The notes: generated by a model not told the origin, from the sequence alone. Counted from the stretch's first letter, positions 48,301 through 53,399 are shown. The stretch: DNA of 64,000 nucleotides from Siphonodentalium dalli (GCA_032622095.1 CP136068.1:55856928-55920927), one strand, 5' to 3'. Numbers and translations: made by a program.

Positions 48301-49593
48301 GCTGTTCCTCGCATTAAAGTCGTCACTTTCGCGCATTTTAGGGGGCCTCTGCGAATTCGGGGATTTCCACAAAGGGCTTACACCATCTAAGTTCCATTGC
48401 GAGCTTTAAACACTATGAGCGAATAGATTTTCAATAAAAGTAACAATTATAACCAACGCACATGTATTTATCAACTAAATACTAATACAAGCGTGAAACC
48501 ATCCACTCACCTACGTGTCATTTATCCTTAAAATCCGACAAATAACAGAGTGTAAACACTGACATGTCGTGTGTTCGTCGACCATTGCATATGTGACCCA
48601 TCATTTCATGAATCCCCCTGTGAGTTCCCTGTGCACATGTCAAGGTAATCACTGAGTGTACAATTCATGTAGCCTGATATAATTCAAGTTGTGGGTAACT
48701 ACAATCTGCGCATGCATGTAGTTTTTACAACTAACCAATTCCAATTTGTTACACATGCGTACCGTTAACTTCCTGATAGTCATGCGGGTTGCAGAATCAT
48801 GTTCGGATACATGAGCCATGCACGGTAATTTGCACGGGACGCACGTAGTCATGTGATATGTTAGCTCCTCCTACTTCGGCCATTTAACAATGTTTTGTCA
48901 ACATGTTTTCCGACTGGATTTTTGAATTAAATAATTACGGAATTATACACACTTTCTGGTAGGTGTCAGAGTTAATATAGATATAATTCAAGTTGAGGGT
49001 AACTACAATCTGCGCATGCATGTAGTTTTTTACAACTAACCAATTCCAATTTGTTACACATGCGTACCGTACTGTTAACTTCCTGATACAGTCATGCAGG
49101 TTGCAGAATCTTGTTCGGTGACATGTGCCGTGCACGGTAATTTGCACGGGACGCACATAGTCATGTGATATGTTAACTCCTCCTACTTCAGCCATTTAAC
49201 AATGTTTTGTCAACATGTTTTCCGACTGGATTTTTTTATTAAATAATTATGGAATTATACACACTTTCTGGTACTAGTACAGTAGTAGTGGTAGGTGTCA
49301 GAGTTAATATAGATTGCAATATTGTTAACATTAATCACTGTGTTAGTTGATTCTTAAAATTAAGTGTATTTAAATTTTTTTAGCTAATCGCCCATGCTGA
49401 AGCGCGACGGCTATGCGACCGGTCGGAGTCTGACTATCCCCTAAACAGGGCCTTCTGCAATTTGCACCCACTATCGAAATTAGGCGAAGTGATTTTTTTA
49501 TATAAATATTACGGCAGTTCATACATAGTATTGGTAGAACCTCGACATCCTTGCTTTCCCATGATTGTTGAAAACCAAGATAGCTTTGATCAT
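12177..49593 (-). CDS. AP3S: AP-3 adaptor complex sigma subunit, 6-exon gene
   Basis: Six exons on the minus strand (listed separately) give a 192-residue protein, against about 193 in vertebrates. AP-3 sigma is the small subunit of the heterotetrameric AP-3 coat, which sorts cargo from endosomes to lysosomes and lysosome-related organelles. The longin-like clathrin-adaptor small-chain fold fills residues 1-150. Family signatures are MIKAILVFNNHGKARMSRFY, NVCNFLEGG, LIYRHYATLYFVFCVDSSES, TLDKCFENVCELDLIFHVDK and the AP-3-specific tail APARAVSAVKDMNLP. All junctions are GT-AG with coherent phases (0, 2, 0, 0, 0). The sequence mixes features of vertebrate AP3S1 and AP3S2, as expected for the single invertebrate orthologue. 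The introns are repeat-filled; intron 4 contains an array of exon 5 starts. Confidence 0.97.
12382..12480 (+). repeat. older hAT-like end fragment
   Basis: 'taggacccaaggattcggc' followed by CGAATC-rich sequence is a diverged match to the left end of the 12509-13687 element. It appears to be a truncated older relative lying next to the younger insertion, inside AP3S intron 5. Confidence 0.5.
12509..13687. mobile_element. non-autonomous hAT-like transposon with 8-bp duplication
   Basis: Terminal inverted repeats TAGGGCCCGACGAA (12509-12522) and its reverse complement (13674-13687) are flanked by a perfect 8-bp duplication gtcctcaa (12501-12508 and 13688-13695). An 8-bp duplication and a TAGGG-type terminus fit hAT. 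Subterminal regions on both sides are packed with 'cgaatcgaat' motifs, the usual place for hAT transposase binding sites. The 1.18-kb element has no transposase and depends on a partner elsewhere. It sits in AP3S intron 5. Confidence 0.85.
13700..14075. other. intron 5 stretch without recognised features
   Basis: Nothing beyond ordinary AT-rich intron sequence was seen here. Confidence 0.4.
14076..14165 (+). repeat. ATTGG minisatellite, ~42-bp units
   Basis: Two ~42-bp units alternate 'tacttattggc' with 'gcgttttc' and 'gactttttgt'. Four 'cttattggc' motifs are spaced ~20 bp apart, each an inverted CCAAT box. A CRE-like 'atgacgtaa' lies just before, at about 14047-14055. It could be a chance minisatellite or a promoter-like module. 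Confidence 0.5.
14210..15010 (+). repeat. dispersed repeat R3, diverged copies
   Basis: R3 modules are present: 'aaaatccaagatggctgctg', 'gcggccatgttttt', 'gatagctcccatc', and 'ttggtgatgat...ggatgag'. It is an older and more diverged form than the 17-20 kb arrays. Confidence 0.8.
15011..15289. other. junction between R3 and R1 repeats
   Basis: Short AT-rich spacer with the R2-like pieces 'ggaggagttgattacacc' and 'acatgttgcacatctcc', seen also at 10620 and 35520. These are probably part of a composite repeat. Confidence 0.4.
15290..15905 (+). repeat. dispersed repeat R1, tandem copies
   Basis: About three copies of 'aaaggcccataactctggga', 'tcgaacttgacctgtatttt' and 'gttatcatccggaaacc'. The array closes with 'cggacggacgcacgcacac', a typical R1 tail. 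Confidence 0.88.
15940..16230 (+). repeat. diverged duplicated TGTGTGGC segment
   Basis: 'tgtgtggcttttatttttgt' with 'cgcaaatagatagttg'-type modules appears twice (near 15944 and 16000), followed by short TGTGTGG/CCACACA pieces near 16165-16230. It is an old local duplication. Confidence 0.5.
16231..17234. other. intron 5 stretch without recognised features
   Basis: No exon, RNA or clear repeat is seen. The boundary to R3 is at about 17235. Confidence 0.45.
17235..18300 (+). repeat. dispersed repeat R3 tandem array, intron 5
   Basis: It begins with the R3 head ('gaaagtgtcttgacattgtagc', palindromic in better copies) and continues as ~150-170-bp units. These start near 17390, 17541, 17692, 17858, 18028 and 18166 with 'ccaagatggc...ggccatgtt' and 'cattcccatctacatgtca'. 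Confidence 0.9.
18523..18630 (-). CDS. AP3S: AP3S exon 5
   Basis: Residues 116-151: VHYILSELVMGGMVLETNMT then EIMTRIEEQNKIEKSE. Both ends are in phase 0. The acceptor is ttggttttgttttcag and the donor is gtaattc. The first ~40 nt and the acceptor are the source of the intron 4 tandem array. Confidence 0.97.
18631..18710 (-). repeat. exon 5 start duplicate nearest the real exon
   Basis: Immediately upstream of exon 5 (minus strand), the acceptor tract and first ~40 nt of the exon are repeated once more. The sequence is then interrupted by R3 sequence starting at ~18710 and resumes as the large array at 20071. Confidence 0.9.
18711..20070 (+). repeat. dispersed repeat R3 inserted in the exon-start array
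   Basis: R3 head ('tgaaagtgtcaatgacactg') followed by eight ~130-166-bp units starting with 'ccaagatgg' near 18843, 19009, 19171, 19323, 19452, 19614, 19780 and 19931. Exon-5-start sequence lies on both sides, so R3 splits the array. Confidence 0.9.
20071..22540 (-). repeat. 70/78-bp tandem array of AP3S exon 5 splice-acceptor cassettes
   Basis: About 35 head-to-tail units of 70 bp, some 78 bp by an extra 8 bases (tgtaacag on the plus strand). On the minus strand each unit reads: branch-like ttgat, pyrimidine tract 'tctcttgttggttttg', tttcag, then about 40 nt identical or nearly so to the start of exon 5 (GTC CAT TAT ATC CTC TCT ..., VHYILSELVMGGM). The last unit (ending 22540) has a different upstream flank. 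Units follow a higher-order pattern: 428 bp (five of 70 plus one of 78) near 21361-22216 and 225 bp near 20311-20536. The array lies in AP3S intron 4. Confidence 0.97.
22541..25575. other. intron 4 stretch without recognised exons
   Basis: A (CA)n tract lies at ~23541-23557. Otherwise no coding exon, RNA gene or strong repeat was found. Open frames such as 23677-23922 and 24854-25060 have no protein-like features. Confidence 0.45.
25576..25770. promoter_or_regulatory. promoter-like motif cluster in AP3S intron 4
   Basis: Within 160 bp are an ETS/GABP-like gcggaagt (25576-25583), an E-box cacgtgac (25599-25606), an inverted CCAAT box attgg (25609-25613), a GC box gggcgg (25703-25708) and a CCAAT box (25726-25730). 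The segment is CpG-richer than its AT-rich surroundings. No exon is attached on either strand, so it may be an intronic promoter, an enhancer, or a relic inside a repeat. Confidence 0.4.
25771..26440. other. intron 4 stretch without recognised features
   Basis: AT-rich, no supported gene or repeat. Confidence 0.4.
26441..26690 (+). repeat. ~122-bp direct tandem duplication
   Basis: 'ataaagagcgtccatgc' (near 26443) and 'ataaagagcgcccatgc' (near 26563) start two diverged units. Each also contains 'caataaagagcrttct' and a gaggt module. Confidence 0.65.
26691..28478. other. intron 4 stretch, with one hairpin
   Basis: No exon recognised. It includes a perfect 13-bp inverted repeat with an 8-nt loop at 27522-27555 (gtttgtgttcggc and its reverse complement) and TGTGTTCGG-like repeats near 27685-27720. 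Confidence 0.45.
28479..28619. mobile_element. 141-bp MITE-like foldback
   Basis: Inverted arms of 39 bp (28479-28517 and 28581-28619) differ at three positions; both contain 'ctccttaaccacagcaga'. The loop is about 63 bp. No target-site duplication is clear. Confidence 0.65.
28620..29089. other. intron 4 stretch without recognised features
   Basis: Nothing supported. Confidence 0.4.
29090..30060 (+). repeat. dispersed repeat R1 tandem array
   Basis: About five units with 'gttatcatccggaaa' modules (near 29251, 29411, 29529, 29690 and a diverged one near 29975), plus 'cttgacctgtattttg' and 'accaaatttggttc'. Two tails of the gacggac/gacagac type occur at ~29430 and ~30000. Confidence 0.9.
30061..30500. 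other. intron 4 end near exon 4
   Basis: Ordinary AT-rich sequence between R1 and exon 4. The donor of exon 4 (gtgactt, minus strand) abuts 30501. Confidence 0.45.
30501..30572 (-). CDS. AP3S: AP3S exon 4
   Basis: Residues 92-115: VFVETLDKCFENVCELDLIF then HVDK, nearly invariant across animal AP-3 sigma proteins. Phase 0 at both ends. The acceptor is tttgtctttcag and the donor is gtgact. Confidence 0.98.
30705..30763. repeat. perfect 22-bp inverted repeat hairpin
   Basis: gagggtgaatttagtgatgc... (30705-30726) and its exact reverse complement (30742-30763) flank a 15-nt loop. Probably a small MITE end pair. It lies in intron 3, about 130 bp upstream of exon 4 on the minus strand. Confidence 0.75.
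30970..31490 (+). repeat. dispersed repeat R1, three copies
   Basis: Units near 30970, 31110 and 31265 carry 'gggccataactcaggtgaaa', 'ccaaatttcattccattcaa' and 'gttatcatccggaaa'. The tail is 'gaatggatggacagatgg'. The long open frame through it is repeat-derived. Confidence 0.9.
31543..31590. repeat. 48-bp near-perfect palindrome
   Basis: 'agaatgaggtcccaagag' and its inverted partner 'ctcttgagacctcattct' meet with almost no loop; 22 of 24 positions pair. Another small foldback in intron 3. Confidence 0.75.
31591..32084. other. sequence upstream of the LINE fragment
   Basis: No recognised feature. The LINE homology begins only at about 32085-32105. Confidence 0.45.
32085..33800 (+). mobile_element. 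5'-truncated LINE with reverse transcriptase remains
   Basis: The first coding part (to 32855) has reverse transcriptase blocks: VFSRWFDVRQGARQGGILSP, the catalytic THADDMVLLS (intact Asp-Asp), and a thumb-like region with NPNKCAVVVFNE. A frameshift near 32810 moves the rest to another frame, 32812-33213. That part ends in a CX2C...HX4C zinc-knuckle (CVLCDNKHKDLVKHALIEC) typical of non-LTR element C-termini. The endonuclease and palm N-terminus are missing. An AT-rich 3' UTR with (TA)n at ~33402-33424 and 'aataaagatata' near 33786 follows. Clade not certain. Inside AP3S intron 3, antisense to the gene. Confidence 0.88.
33801..34361. other. stretch between the LINE and the 34.4-kb open frame
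   Basis: No exon is assigned. A Lys/Arg-rich basic frame near 34325-34360 (NKNKGRKNK) may be an upstream part of the same transcript as 34362-34907, in another frame. Confidence 0.35.
34362..34907 (+). CDS. hypothetical 181-aa coiled-coil protein
   Basis: An ATG-started frame with an in-frame stop just upstream. The N-terminus is polar (MTQGRQQEGQMETGRAERCQ), the middle is acidic/Pro-rich, then a basic stretch (KPRRHTQREREPLD) leads into a predicted coiled coil (LIQEMKNEIRRTKLQVLQTR). The last ~15 residues come from a T-rich tract (FFLFFFVYFYK) and may not be real. An aataaa lies at about 34902-34908. It has no recognised domain. It could be a retroelement ORF1-type protein, a lineage-specific gene nested in AP3S intron 3, or a chance frame. 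Confidence 0.35.
   Translation: MTQGRQQEGQMETGRAERCQAPHLTSEQNHQLTIEDINNSGVRDADVTQDISAAIFELELDAPPKPTQPHAEEDSLTVPKMPMYKPRRHTQREREPLDIDKLIQEMKNEIRRTKLQVLQTRIQAHLKQIQETQLMLSIECVTAATTSPPLPWIPLRLQHYVGEEEKEKKCFFLFFFVYFYK
34930..35419. other. unassigned stretch
   Basis: An open frame at 35072-35374 (plus) is compositionally protein-like but has no recognisable motif. It is not called as a gene. Confidence 0.35.
35420..35800 (+). repeat. dispersed repeat R2 copy
   Basis: It contains 'ggaattgattacaccaatat', 'tgttgcacatcttcaatg', 'gttaacatctgtgccaag' and 'gacggaatgcaggctcg', matching the 10.6-11.3 kb array in order. Confidence 0.85.
35801..36000 (+). repeat. dispersed repeat R3 head
   Basis: 'tgaatgaaagtgtccatgac', 'gcgattaggaatgcggaaag', then 'aaaatccaagatggttgctg'. 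It is the same head-body order as at 17235, 18711 and 37866. Confidence 0.85.
36001..36569. other. intron 3 stretch without recognised features
   Basis: Nothing supported beyond short homopolymer tracts. Confidence 0.4.
36570..37600 (+). repeat. dispersed repeat R3 tandem array
   Basis: Seven or so units with 'ggccatgttttttggccgaa' and 'gaccccaaaatgactcgttc'. It ends in 'gacggacacacagacacacg'. Two variants alternate: 'acatgtcaatgtcaacat' and 'agaggtcaccccgatgatcc'. Confidence 0.9.
37601..37865 (+). repeat. dispersed repeat R2 copies
   Basis: 'ggagaatgacgaaatacagg', 'gatgcatcccagg', 'atgctggttgacatctgtgc' and a second 'tgacggaatacaggctcc'. Confidence 0.88.
37866..38850 (+). repeat. dispersed repeat R3 array with head
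   Basis: The head ('gaatgaaagtgtcaatgac') is followed by units starting with 'ccaagatgg' near 37986, 38153, 38320, 38440, 38573 and 38730. Confidence 0.9.
38880..39040 (+). repeat. dispersed repeat R2 copy
   Basis: 'aactcaaaatcgcaggtgcg', 'ttgatatctgtgccaag', 'gatgcgtcccaggatgtacg'. Confidence 0.85.
39041..39660 (+). repeat. dispersed repeat R3 array
   Basis: Head ('agtgtcaatgacactg') plus units near 39117, 39283 and 39445. The tail is 'gacggacacacgcacacgcg'. Confidence 0.9.
39700..39870 (-). repeat. inverted R3 unit
   Basis: The reverse complement of one R3 unit ('gaacgagtcattttggggtc', 'catcttggatttcaaaattc'). It is the only clear minus-orientation copy in the 35-40 kb block. Confidence 0.85.
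39885..40045 (+). repeat. dispersed repeat R2 copy with tail
   Basis: 'atggcaatagctccgccaaa', 'agacagaatacagactcgg', and the tail 'cggacggccagacggacg'. Confidence 0.85.
40133..40345 (-). CDS. Cys-rich open frame, possible alternative 3' exon
   Basis: Minus-strand frame of ~70 residues: KFGSEAREHLKGLAALCCNP, HWYCCNAPEECEYIPKC, then PYTVGFLLTVYGQG and a polar end with stop. Paired cysteines (CC, CC, C, C) and aromatic residues look protein-like. It begins after 'actaacatatgattag', which holds a good branch-like ctaac and an AG, and it would join AP3S exon 3 in phase 0. It has no pyrimidine tract, no visible polyadenylation signal and no recognised family. A transposon fragment is equally possible. 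Inside it is a perfect 12-bp inverted repeat (ccatacacagta / tactgtgtatgg) near 40200-40236. Confidence 0.3.
   Translation of the reverse strand, partial: KFGSEAREHLKGLAALCCNPHWYCCNAPEECEYIPKCPYTVGFLLTVYGQGYMPPQQEAKPPFQKWTSYL
40346..40709. other. intron 3, first part after exon 3
   Basis: No further repeats recognised. The donor of exon 3 (gtaacag, minus) abuts 40710. Confidence 0.45.
40710..40821 (-). CDS. AP3S: AP3S exon 3
   Basis: One base completing residue 54, then residues 55-91: LIGGSDYKLIYRHYATLYFV then FCVDSSESELGILDLIQ, the core of the adaptor small-chain fold and almost invariant. The acceptor is ttttattcag and the donor is gtaaca. Confidence 0.98.
41544..41592 (-). repeat. intronic copy of the exon 2 end
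   Basis: The first 49 bases of intron 2 (minus strand) repeat the last ~51 bases of exon 2 with few differences: exon 'agtatccaaaagagatgata' against intron 'agtatccaagagatgataac', both ending in gagggagggac. The donor gtaagtatcc comes from the duplicated exonic ttagtatcc. Confidence 0.93.
41593..41684 (-). CDS. AP3S: AP3S exon 2
   Basis: Residues 24-53 and two bases of codon 54: PEDVQHQIIRETFHLVSKRD then DNVCNFLEGG. The acceptor is tgtgttttcag and the donor is gtaagt. Junction codon AC|G gives Thr, a position that varies in the family (Leu, Ser or Thr). Confidence 0.98.
41685..42029. other. intron 1, last part
   Basis: No feature other than the acceptor of exon 2. Confidence 0.4.
42030..42345 (+). 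repeat. ~20-bp AT-rich minisatellite
   Basis: About 14 diverged units of 'aagttgaaaattcaagataa' with variants in gtcg/gttg and attc/tttg. The reading frames on both strands reflect the unit. Confidence 0.85.
42346..43299. other. intron 1 stretch with a GC-richer island
   Basis: 42400-42780 is GC-richer than its surroundings ('cctgccggccaattggttg', 'gtgcctcgggggctccg') and may be a fragment of an unrecognised repeat. The rest is featureless. Confidence 0.4.
43300..43815 (+). repeat. dispersed 'tttccaac' repeat, copy 1
   Basis: It has 'gcaattttccaactgg', 'aaggttggcaaatt', 'aatgaccatttcagtcaaa' and 'ccctgtcgccacgtcc'. Related copies are at 54860-54990, 56213-56580 and 61195-61320. Confidence 0.65.
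44081..44609. mobile_element. ~530-bp imperfect palindrome, MITE-like
   Basis: Outer arms 'catggtggggaatcatgtgg' (left) and 'ccacatgattcgggatcatt' with 'ccccaccgtg' (right) pair. Inner arms 'cattccgaccaaagttg' and 'caactttggtcagaatg', and 'gaaacaagttgatacc' and 'ggtaccgtatcagcttgttt', also pair. The centre is near 44330. No coding capacity. Confidence 0.6.
44610..45139. other. intron 1 stretch without recognised features
   Basis: Nothing supported. Confidence 0.4.
45140..45235. repeat. hairpin with GATTCGG repeats
   Basis: 'gagaagattcggtcca' and its inverted partner 'tggaccgaatcttctc' flank a 45-bp core of 'agattcgtcagggacg'-type repeats. Related fragments occur at 56030-56100. Confidence 0.65.
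45450..45560 (+). repeat. GTGGCCACGAGAA minisatellite
   Basis: Five units of about 20-22 bp ('gtggccacgagaatatgaag', 'gtggccacgagaagaaagtc'). tggcca is palindromic. Confidence 0.75.
45561..46711. other. intron 1 stretch with one MITE end
   Basis: 46135-46187 matches the right end of the TTAA-flanked MITE at 51008-51445 ('cagattgagtacctttaa'). The rest has no recognised feature. Confidence 0.45.
46712..48034. mobile_element. CAGGG-ended inverted-repeat element, probably hAT-like
   Basis: The ends are CAGGGTTTCCGCCA (46712) and TGGCGGAAACCCTG (48021-48034). The flanks are (TA)n, so an 8-bp duplication cannot be confirmed (atatatat and atatatag, allowing one base of slip). Inside are a G-homopolymer (~47396-47418) and a direct repeat of 'gtacgatagcacgggatctc' (near 47529 and 47658). 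No transposase is present. Confidence 0.6.
48035..48675. other. intron 1 stretch without recognised features
   Basis: Nothing supported. Confidence 0.4.
48676..49314 (+). repeat. 304-bp tandem duplication near exon 1
   Basis: 'gatataattcaagttg' starts at 48676 and at 48980. The units share 'actacaatctgcgcatgcat', 'ttgcacgggacgcac' and 'gtcaacatgttttccgactg' at about 93% identity by eye. The second unit carries a small extra 'actagtacagtagtagt' piece. It lies in intron 1, 210 bp past exon 1. Confidence 0.9.
49525..49593 (-). CDS. AP3S: AP3S exon 1 with start codon
   Basis: Residues 1-23: MIKAILVFNNHGKARMSRFY then QYY. The ATG at 49593 is the family's normal start; the context acaaacATGA is acceptable. 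The donor gtatga follows in phase 0. Confidence 0.98.
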
Positions 49594-49760
49594 GTTTGTT
49601 TTAGCCTCAAATTCGAGGCGTAAATTCAGAGCTATCAAAAAATAAATTTATGCCAGCTGGACATGCGGAAGTAAATTTCAGATGCGAGTAAATATAATAT
49701 CCGGTTTTCAACACTAGCTCTTAATCCGGTCCAATGTAGGCCTACTTCCAGGAACGTAAC
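49594..49760 (-). promoter_or_regulatory. AP3S 5' UTR and probable promoter
   Basis: Immediately upstream of the AP3S start. An ETS/GABP-like gcggaagt lies at 49665-49672; no TATA box is visible at a suitable place. The transcription start is not determinable from sequence alone. Confidence 0.4.
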
Positions 49761-49949
49761 TATGTTGCATTTTTGTGTTCATAAGTTATAATATGATTAC
49801 GTCAGTACGTATGGACAACCCAAAACACGTACGTCCATCTATAAAATGATAAATGTATGTTTCATAGGAGTGCCTGTATTTCTGGCCAACTTGGGATATA
49901 CGATCACGCCAGTGCGTATGGGCCGTAGGACGGCGACATGTCACTCTAT

Positions 49950-50130
49950 GTCCAAAGGTTCGCTATTCCCAAGGTTCATTATACCGAAGTTTCGCTATTC
50001 CCAAGGTTCTCTATATTCCTCAATATTCAGAAGGTTTTTATAACTTGTTATTTTGAAGTTTCATTCTATTATCTATATTCTAAAGTATTGAGAGGGTTCT
50101 TTATCATAAGACTCTTTTTATGAAGGAAAT
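49950..50130 (+). repeat. 'cgctattcccaaggttc' repeat, copy 1
   Basis: Several degenerate 'gctattcccaaggttc' modules are followed by 'agtattgagagggttct' and 'atgaaggaaat'. An inverted set of the modules lies at 50395-50510 and a longer inverted copy at 63060-63225. Confidence 0.7.
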
Positions 50131-50137
50131 AACTTAA

Positions 50138-50400
50138 AGGTACTCAATCCGATAACTTCGATAAGACGCTGCTAAATTACTCTTTCTTTGGCTTCGGTGG
50201 GAAAAAAATATTTGATTAGTGTCGAACCCACCCATCAAAGCTCAGAGTAATTAGATATCGATCTTTACAGTTTGCTATTTTTATTGTTTCTGGGCCTAAT
50301 CGTGCCAGGACGAGGTCAAACGGGCGGTCTTCCAGATAAAGATGGATAACTGTAAAATCGTGGTAATAATAACTACTTGGTATTAGAGTTGTCCATCTTT
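50138..50400 (+). mobile_element. fragment of the TTAA-flanked MITE
   Basis: It begins TTAA-AGGTACTCAATCCGA (TTAA at 50134-50137) and aligns with 51008-51220 ('ctttgg/ccttgacttcgg', 'aatatttgatt', 'catcaaagctcagagt'). The right end is missing. It is nested between the copies of the 'cgctattccc' repeat. Confidence 0.65.
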
Positions 50401-50510
50401 TCTGGTTAAATACGCCCAGAATAGCCTACCTTCAGAATAGCGAACCTTCTGAATAAGAACCTTTGGAATAGCGACCCTTCGGAATGTGGAACCGCGGAAT
50501 AATGAACCTG
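50395..50510 (-). repeat. 'cgctattccc' repeat, inverted part
   Basis: 'cagaatagcgaaccttctga' and 'ggaatagcgacccttcgg' are reverse-complement versions of the modules at 49950-50010. With the left copy they make an inverted pair around the MITE fragment. Confidence 0.6.
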
Positions 50511-51003
50511 ATCCTGTATGAAGAGCCCATGAAACGTCCATCAATAAATGTATACATGTTTCATGGGACTGTTTAAGACTGGAGTAAAGTTGAGACCAAC
50601 ATGTCTTTGTTAATATCGGTGCTCAGATTTCAACGAAATTTGGTGTGGTGACTCAGGGTGCCCTGGCAGAGTTTTTCTAAATTTGTATTTAAACAAATTT
50701 AAATAAATTAAAAAAATATGAACATATGTGAATATTTAGGTACAAATAAACCTATTTGCACGAGAATATGTTGCAGCACCAGATATAGAGGAATGTGGGC
50801 CACAGTTAGACATGGGTCAGAGTGAGATATTGCCTCTAACATTTCTCTAATTTCCAGACCAATATCCATGGCGCCAGTCAAGAGATATTAGCCATATAGC
50901 ACATGTTACTATATTTCTTCAAAATGCAATCATCAGGTGAAGGTTGAATCTGGCCAAGCAACCAATTTTCAAGGCAAAATTATTTTATTTAATTTTTGCA
51001 ATT
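50511..51003. other. intergenic stretch without recognised features
   Basis: Nothing supported. Confidence 0.4.
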
Positions 51004-51007
51004 TTAA

Positions 51008-51445
51008 AGGTACTCAATCCGAATTAACCCTCGCAGATTATTATTTCCTTGACTTCGGAGGTGAAAAATATTTGATTCAAGTCGAGGAACCCACAACATC
51101 AAAGCTCAGAGTGATCAGATACCGATTTTTTAAATCTATCATTTTAATTTTAAGTGGCCCAGCAAACAGCAGACGAGAATACTTTTTCTGACCAAATTGC
51201 AGATGAAGATGGATAATTCTAAAATCAACTCTTTTTTTTTGTGTGTGTCAGATGTTTGACAAATCAGCAATATTCGTTGAGCAAAAAGTTGATAAATTAC
51301 AAGTTTTTGTCGATTTTATGCTATAATTGACTGCAGTTTTTTTTCGAGCAATTAATCGATTCTGTCAACTGAAGCGGCATTTCAAAAAATCTTCTTGTTG
51401 TTGGAATCTGATGATATGGGGACTATTGATTCGGATTGAGGACCT
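51008..51445. mobile_element. 438-bp TTAA-flanked MITE, piggyBac-like
   Basis: Ends AGGTACTCAATCCGAAT (left) and, inverted, AGGTCCTCAATCCGAAT (right) differ at one of 17 positions. TTAA lies on both sides (51004-51007 and 51446-51449). A TTAA duplication is the piggyBac hallmark; no transposase is present. Partial copies lie at 50138-50400 and 46135-46187. Confidence 0.75.
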
Positions 51446-51449
51446 TTAA

Positions 51450-53296
51450 GGGAAAAATATCTTTATTGGATAAATTTACATATAATACTGAATACATTTT
51501 TATGAAAACGGGTTACGTGGATGGGGCACAATGACTCAATGAGACATAATTTATGGCCTGTGGTAGGATCCAACTTCAGTAGATGACAGGCACTTCAAAA
51601 AGGAATGAGATAATTTGCCAAATGACTATTGTTTTGGGGCTGGAGTGGATAAATAATTTAGATCAAACAAACTGATGTCATTGTGCAATTGTCAGTATGT
51701 TCGGTGCATTTCCTATATGGTTACTACTTAGGGGTGACCCCTCTGTGAAGTAGATGATAAGAAACAAGTATTAAGGGTGGTCCCAGCTCGAGATTTCATG
51801 CTTGTTCGTGACTTTTGTGAGCTTTTATCGTACTCTCAGATGTCTAATCATTGTAATGGTCAATAATAGTGATAGCGGAGACCTAGACTGAAATTAACAA
51901 TATTGATGGAAATTTAATTCTATTTAATTCTATTTCAATTTAATTCTATATATGTCTCTTTGCCAAAAAAGTTAATGATCGTTGAGAATTTTATCTAAAA
52001 TTACTAATCATGCGACACATGCTGACACTATTGGTTAATAGGCATCTGATAGTGTATAAACATTTTAATAATTGCCCGGGAGGAATGCCATTATTCTTGA
52101 CAGGCATAGATACATAGATGTTCATGGCATGGTCTGAGAAAATGCTACTAGATTAAACATTTATATGATTGCCTCATTAGTCATGTACATGTATAACTAG
52201 AAGGTCGTGACAGTTCAACTAAGTTGGCCTGGAATTATATTAATATAATGTTTAGCATACATATTATTCGACAATAGCAAGTACGCAGGGCTATATTTAA
52301 CAATTTTTCCACAAATAGCCACTAGTTAATATATATGCTAGCCATGCTGATCAAGCTCCCGCTTAATGCTTAAGGTTTAAATCGAGAACACAGTGTTAAA
52401 ATCATGAATTATTTAATATGTGAGAATGCTAAAATTAATCACCGTGCAATATAATTATTAAATTTAACTTGATGTGTGCATCACAGGAAACAGAATTCAT
52501 ACACACAGATGGAAAGTTGACCCGGAAGCATATCCTCTCACCAGTCACTGCATGAACTCTTCCGTGTGCCCAGACCAAGTGGGATTGGGAGATATTCTTC
52601 TTTTCCTTCACTCAACAAGAAGATAAATGACTCACTTTGTTAGTCACCAATTCACTGGGCTTCACATGTTTGTTACATCTGTGTGTCGACTGTAGGTGGC
52701 TAGAATTGTATTTTGACCTGAGTCACGGCATTCACAGTGAGTGGGTGAGGCTGAGCCTGAAGTCGTTGATAACTAAATTTAGTAATCTGTAATCACTAAA
52801 TTGACTAATACAATCCTAATATTATTAGATTAGTAAGCCACATGAACGCTTTCACCAATTACAGCGTCCACAAGTTCCAGCTACGCGCTACGTTCAACCA
52901 ACGGTTCATGACTGAACTATACTGTCTATAGTAAATCAGTCAGCTCTAAAATGTCCATTTTCTGATTTCCTTGACCCAAGTTGAGGCTTGACCTGACAGT
53001 GTTAGATATTAACAATTAAATTTACTATTTAGAGAAGTAGTTAGTAGATTGAACGATTTGCCTCTAAGTCTAACCACTAAACCAGTCCAGGTGAAAACAG
53101 ACTTAAAATTGAACAATAACAGAAGTTCAGAACAAGTCAAATCGCCGTGGTGATCAGTCTGCACAGACCAGTCCACATTCCAGTGACCTTCATTTTCATA
53201 TTTTTTTCAGTCACAGATTCGTCATTGAGTTTCTTTCCGACTGACTGATTTTCGTTTTGAACACAGTTCACTTCAAGTTCAACTTCAAAACAAGTT
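51450..53296. other. intergenic stretch upstream of AP3S
   Basis: No convincing exon or repeat. Confidence 0.4.
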
Positions 53297-53345
53297 GTTG
53301 TTGTTGTTGTTGACATGTTGTTGTTGTTATTCTTCTTCTTCTTTT
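53297..53345 (+). repeat. GTT/CTT microsatellite
   Basis: (gtt)n, acat, (gtt)n, then (ctt)n. Confidence 0.9.
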
Positions 53346-53399
53346 GACTGCTTTGACTCTAAAGTCATTCCAGTAATGGGCTCGTTGTGCTATCTTCGC

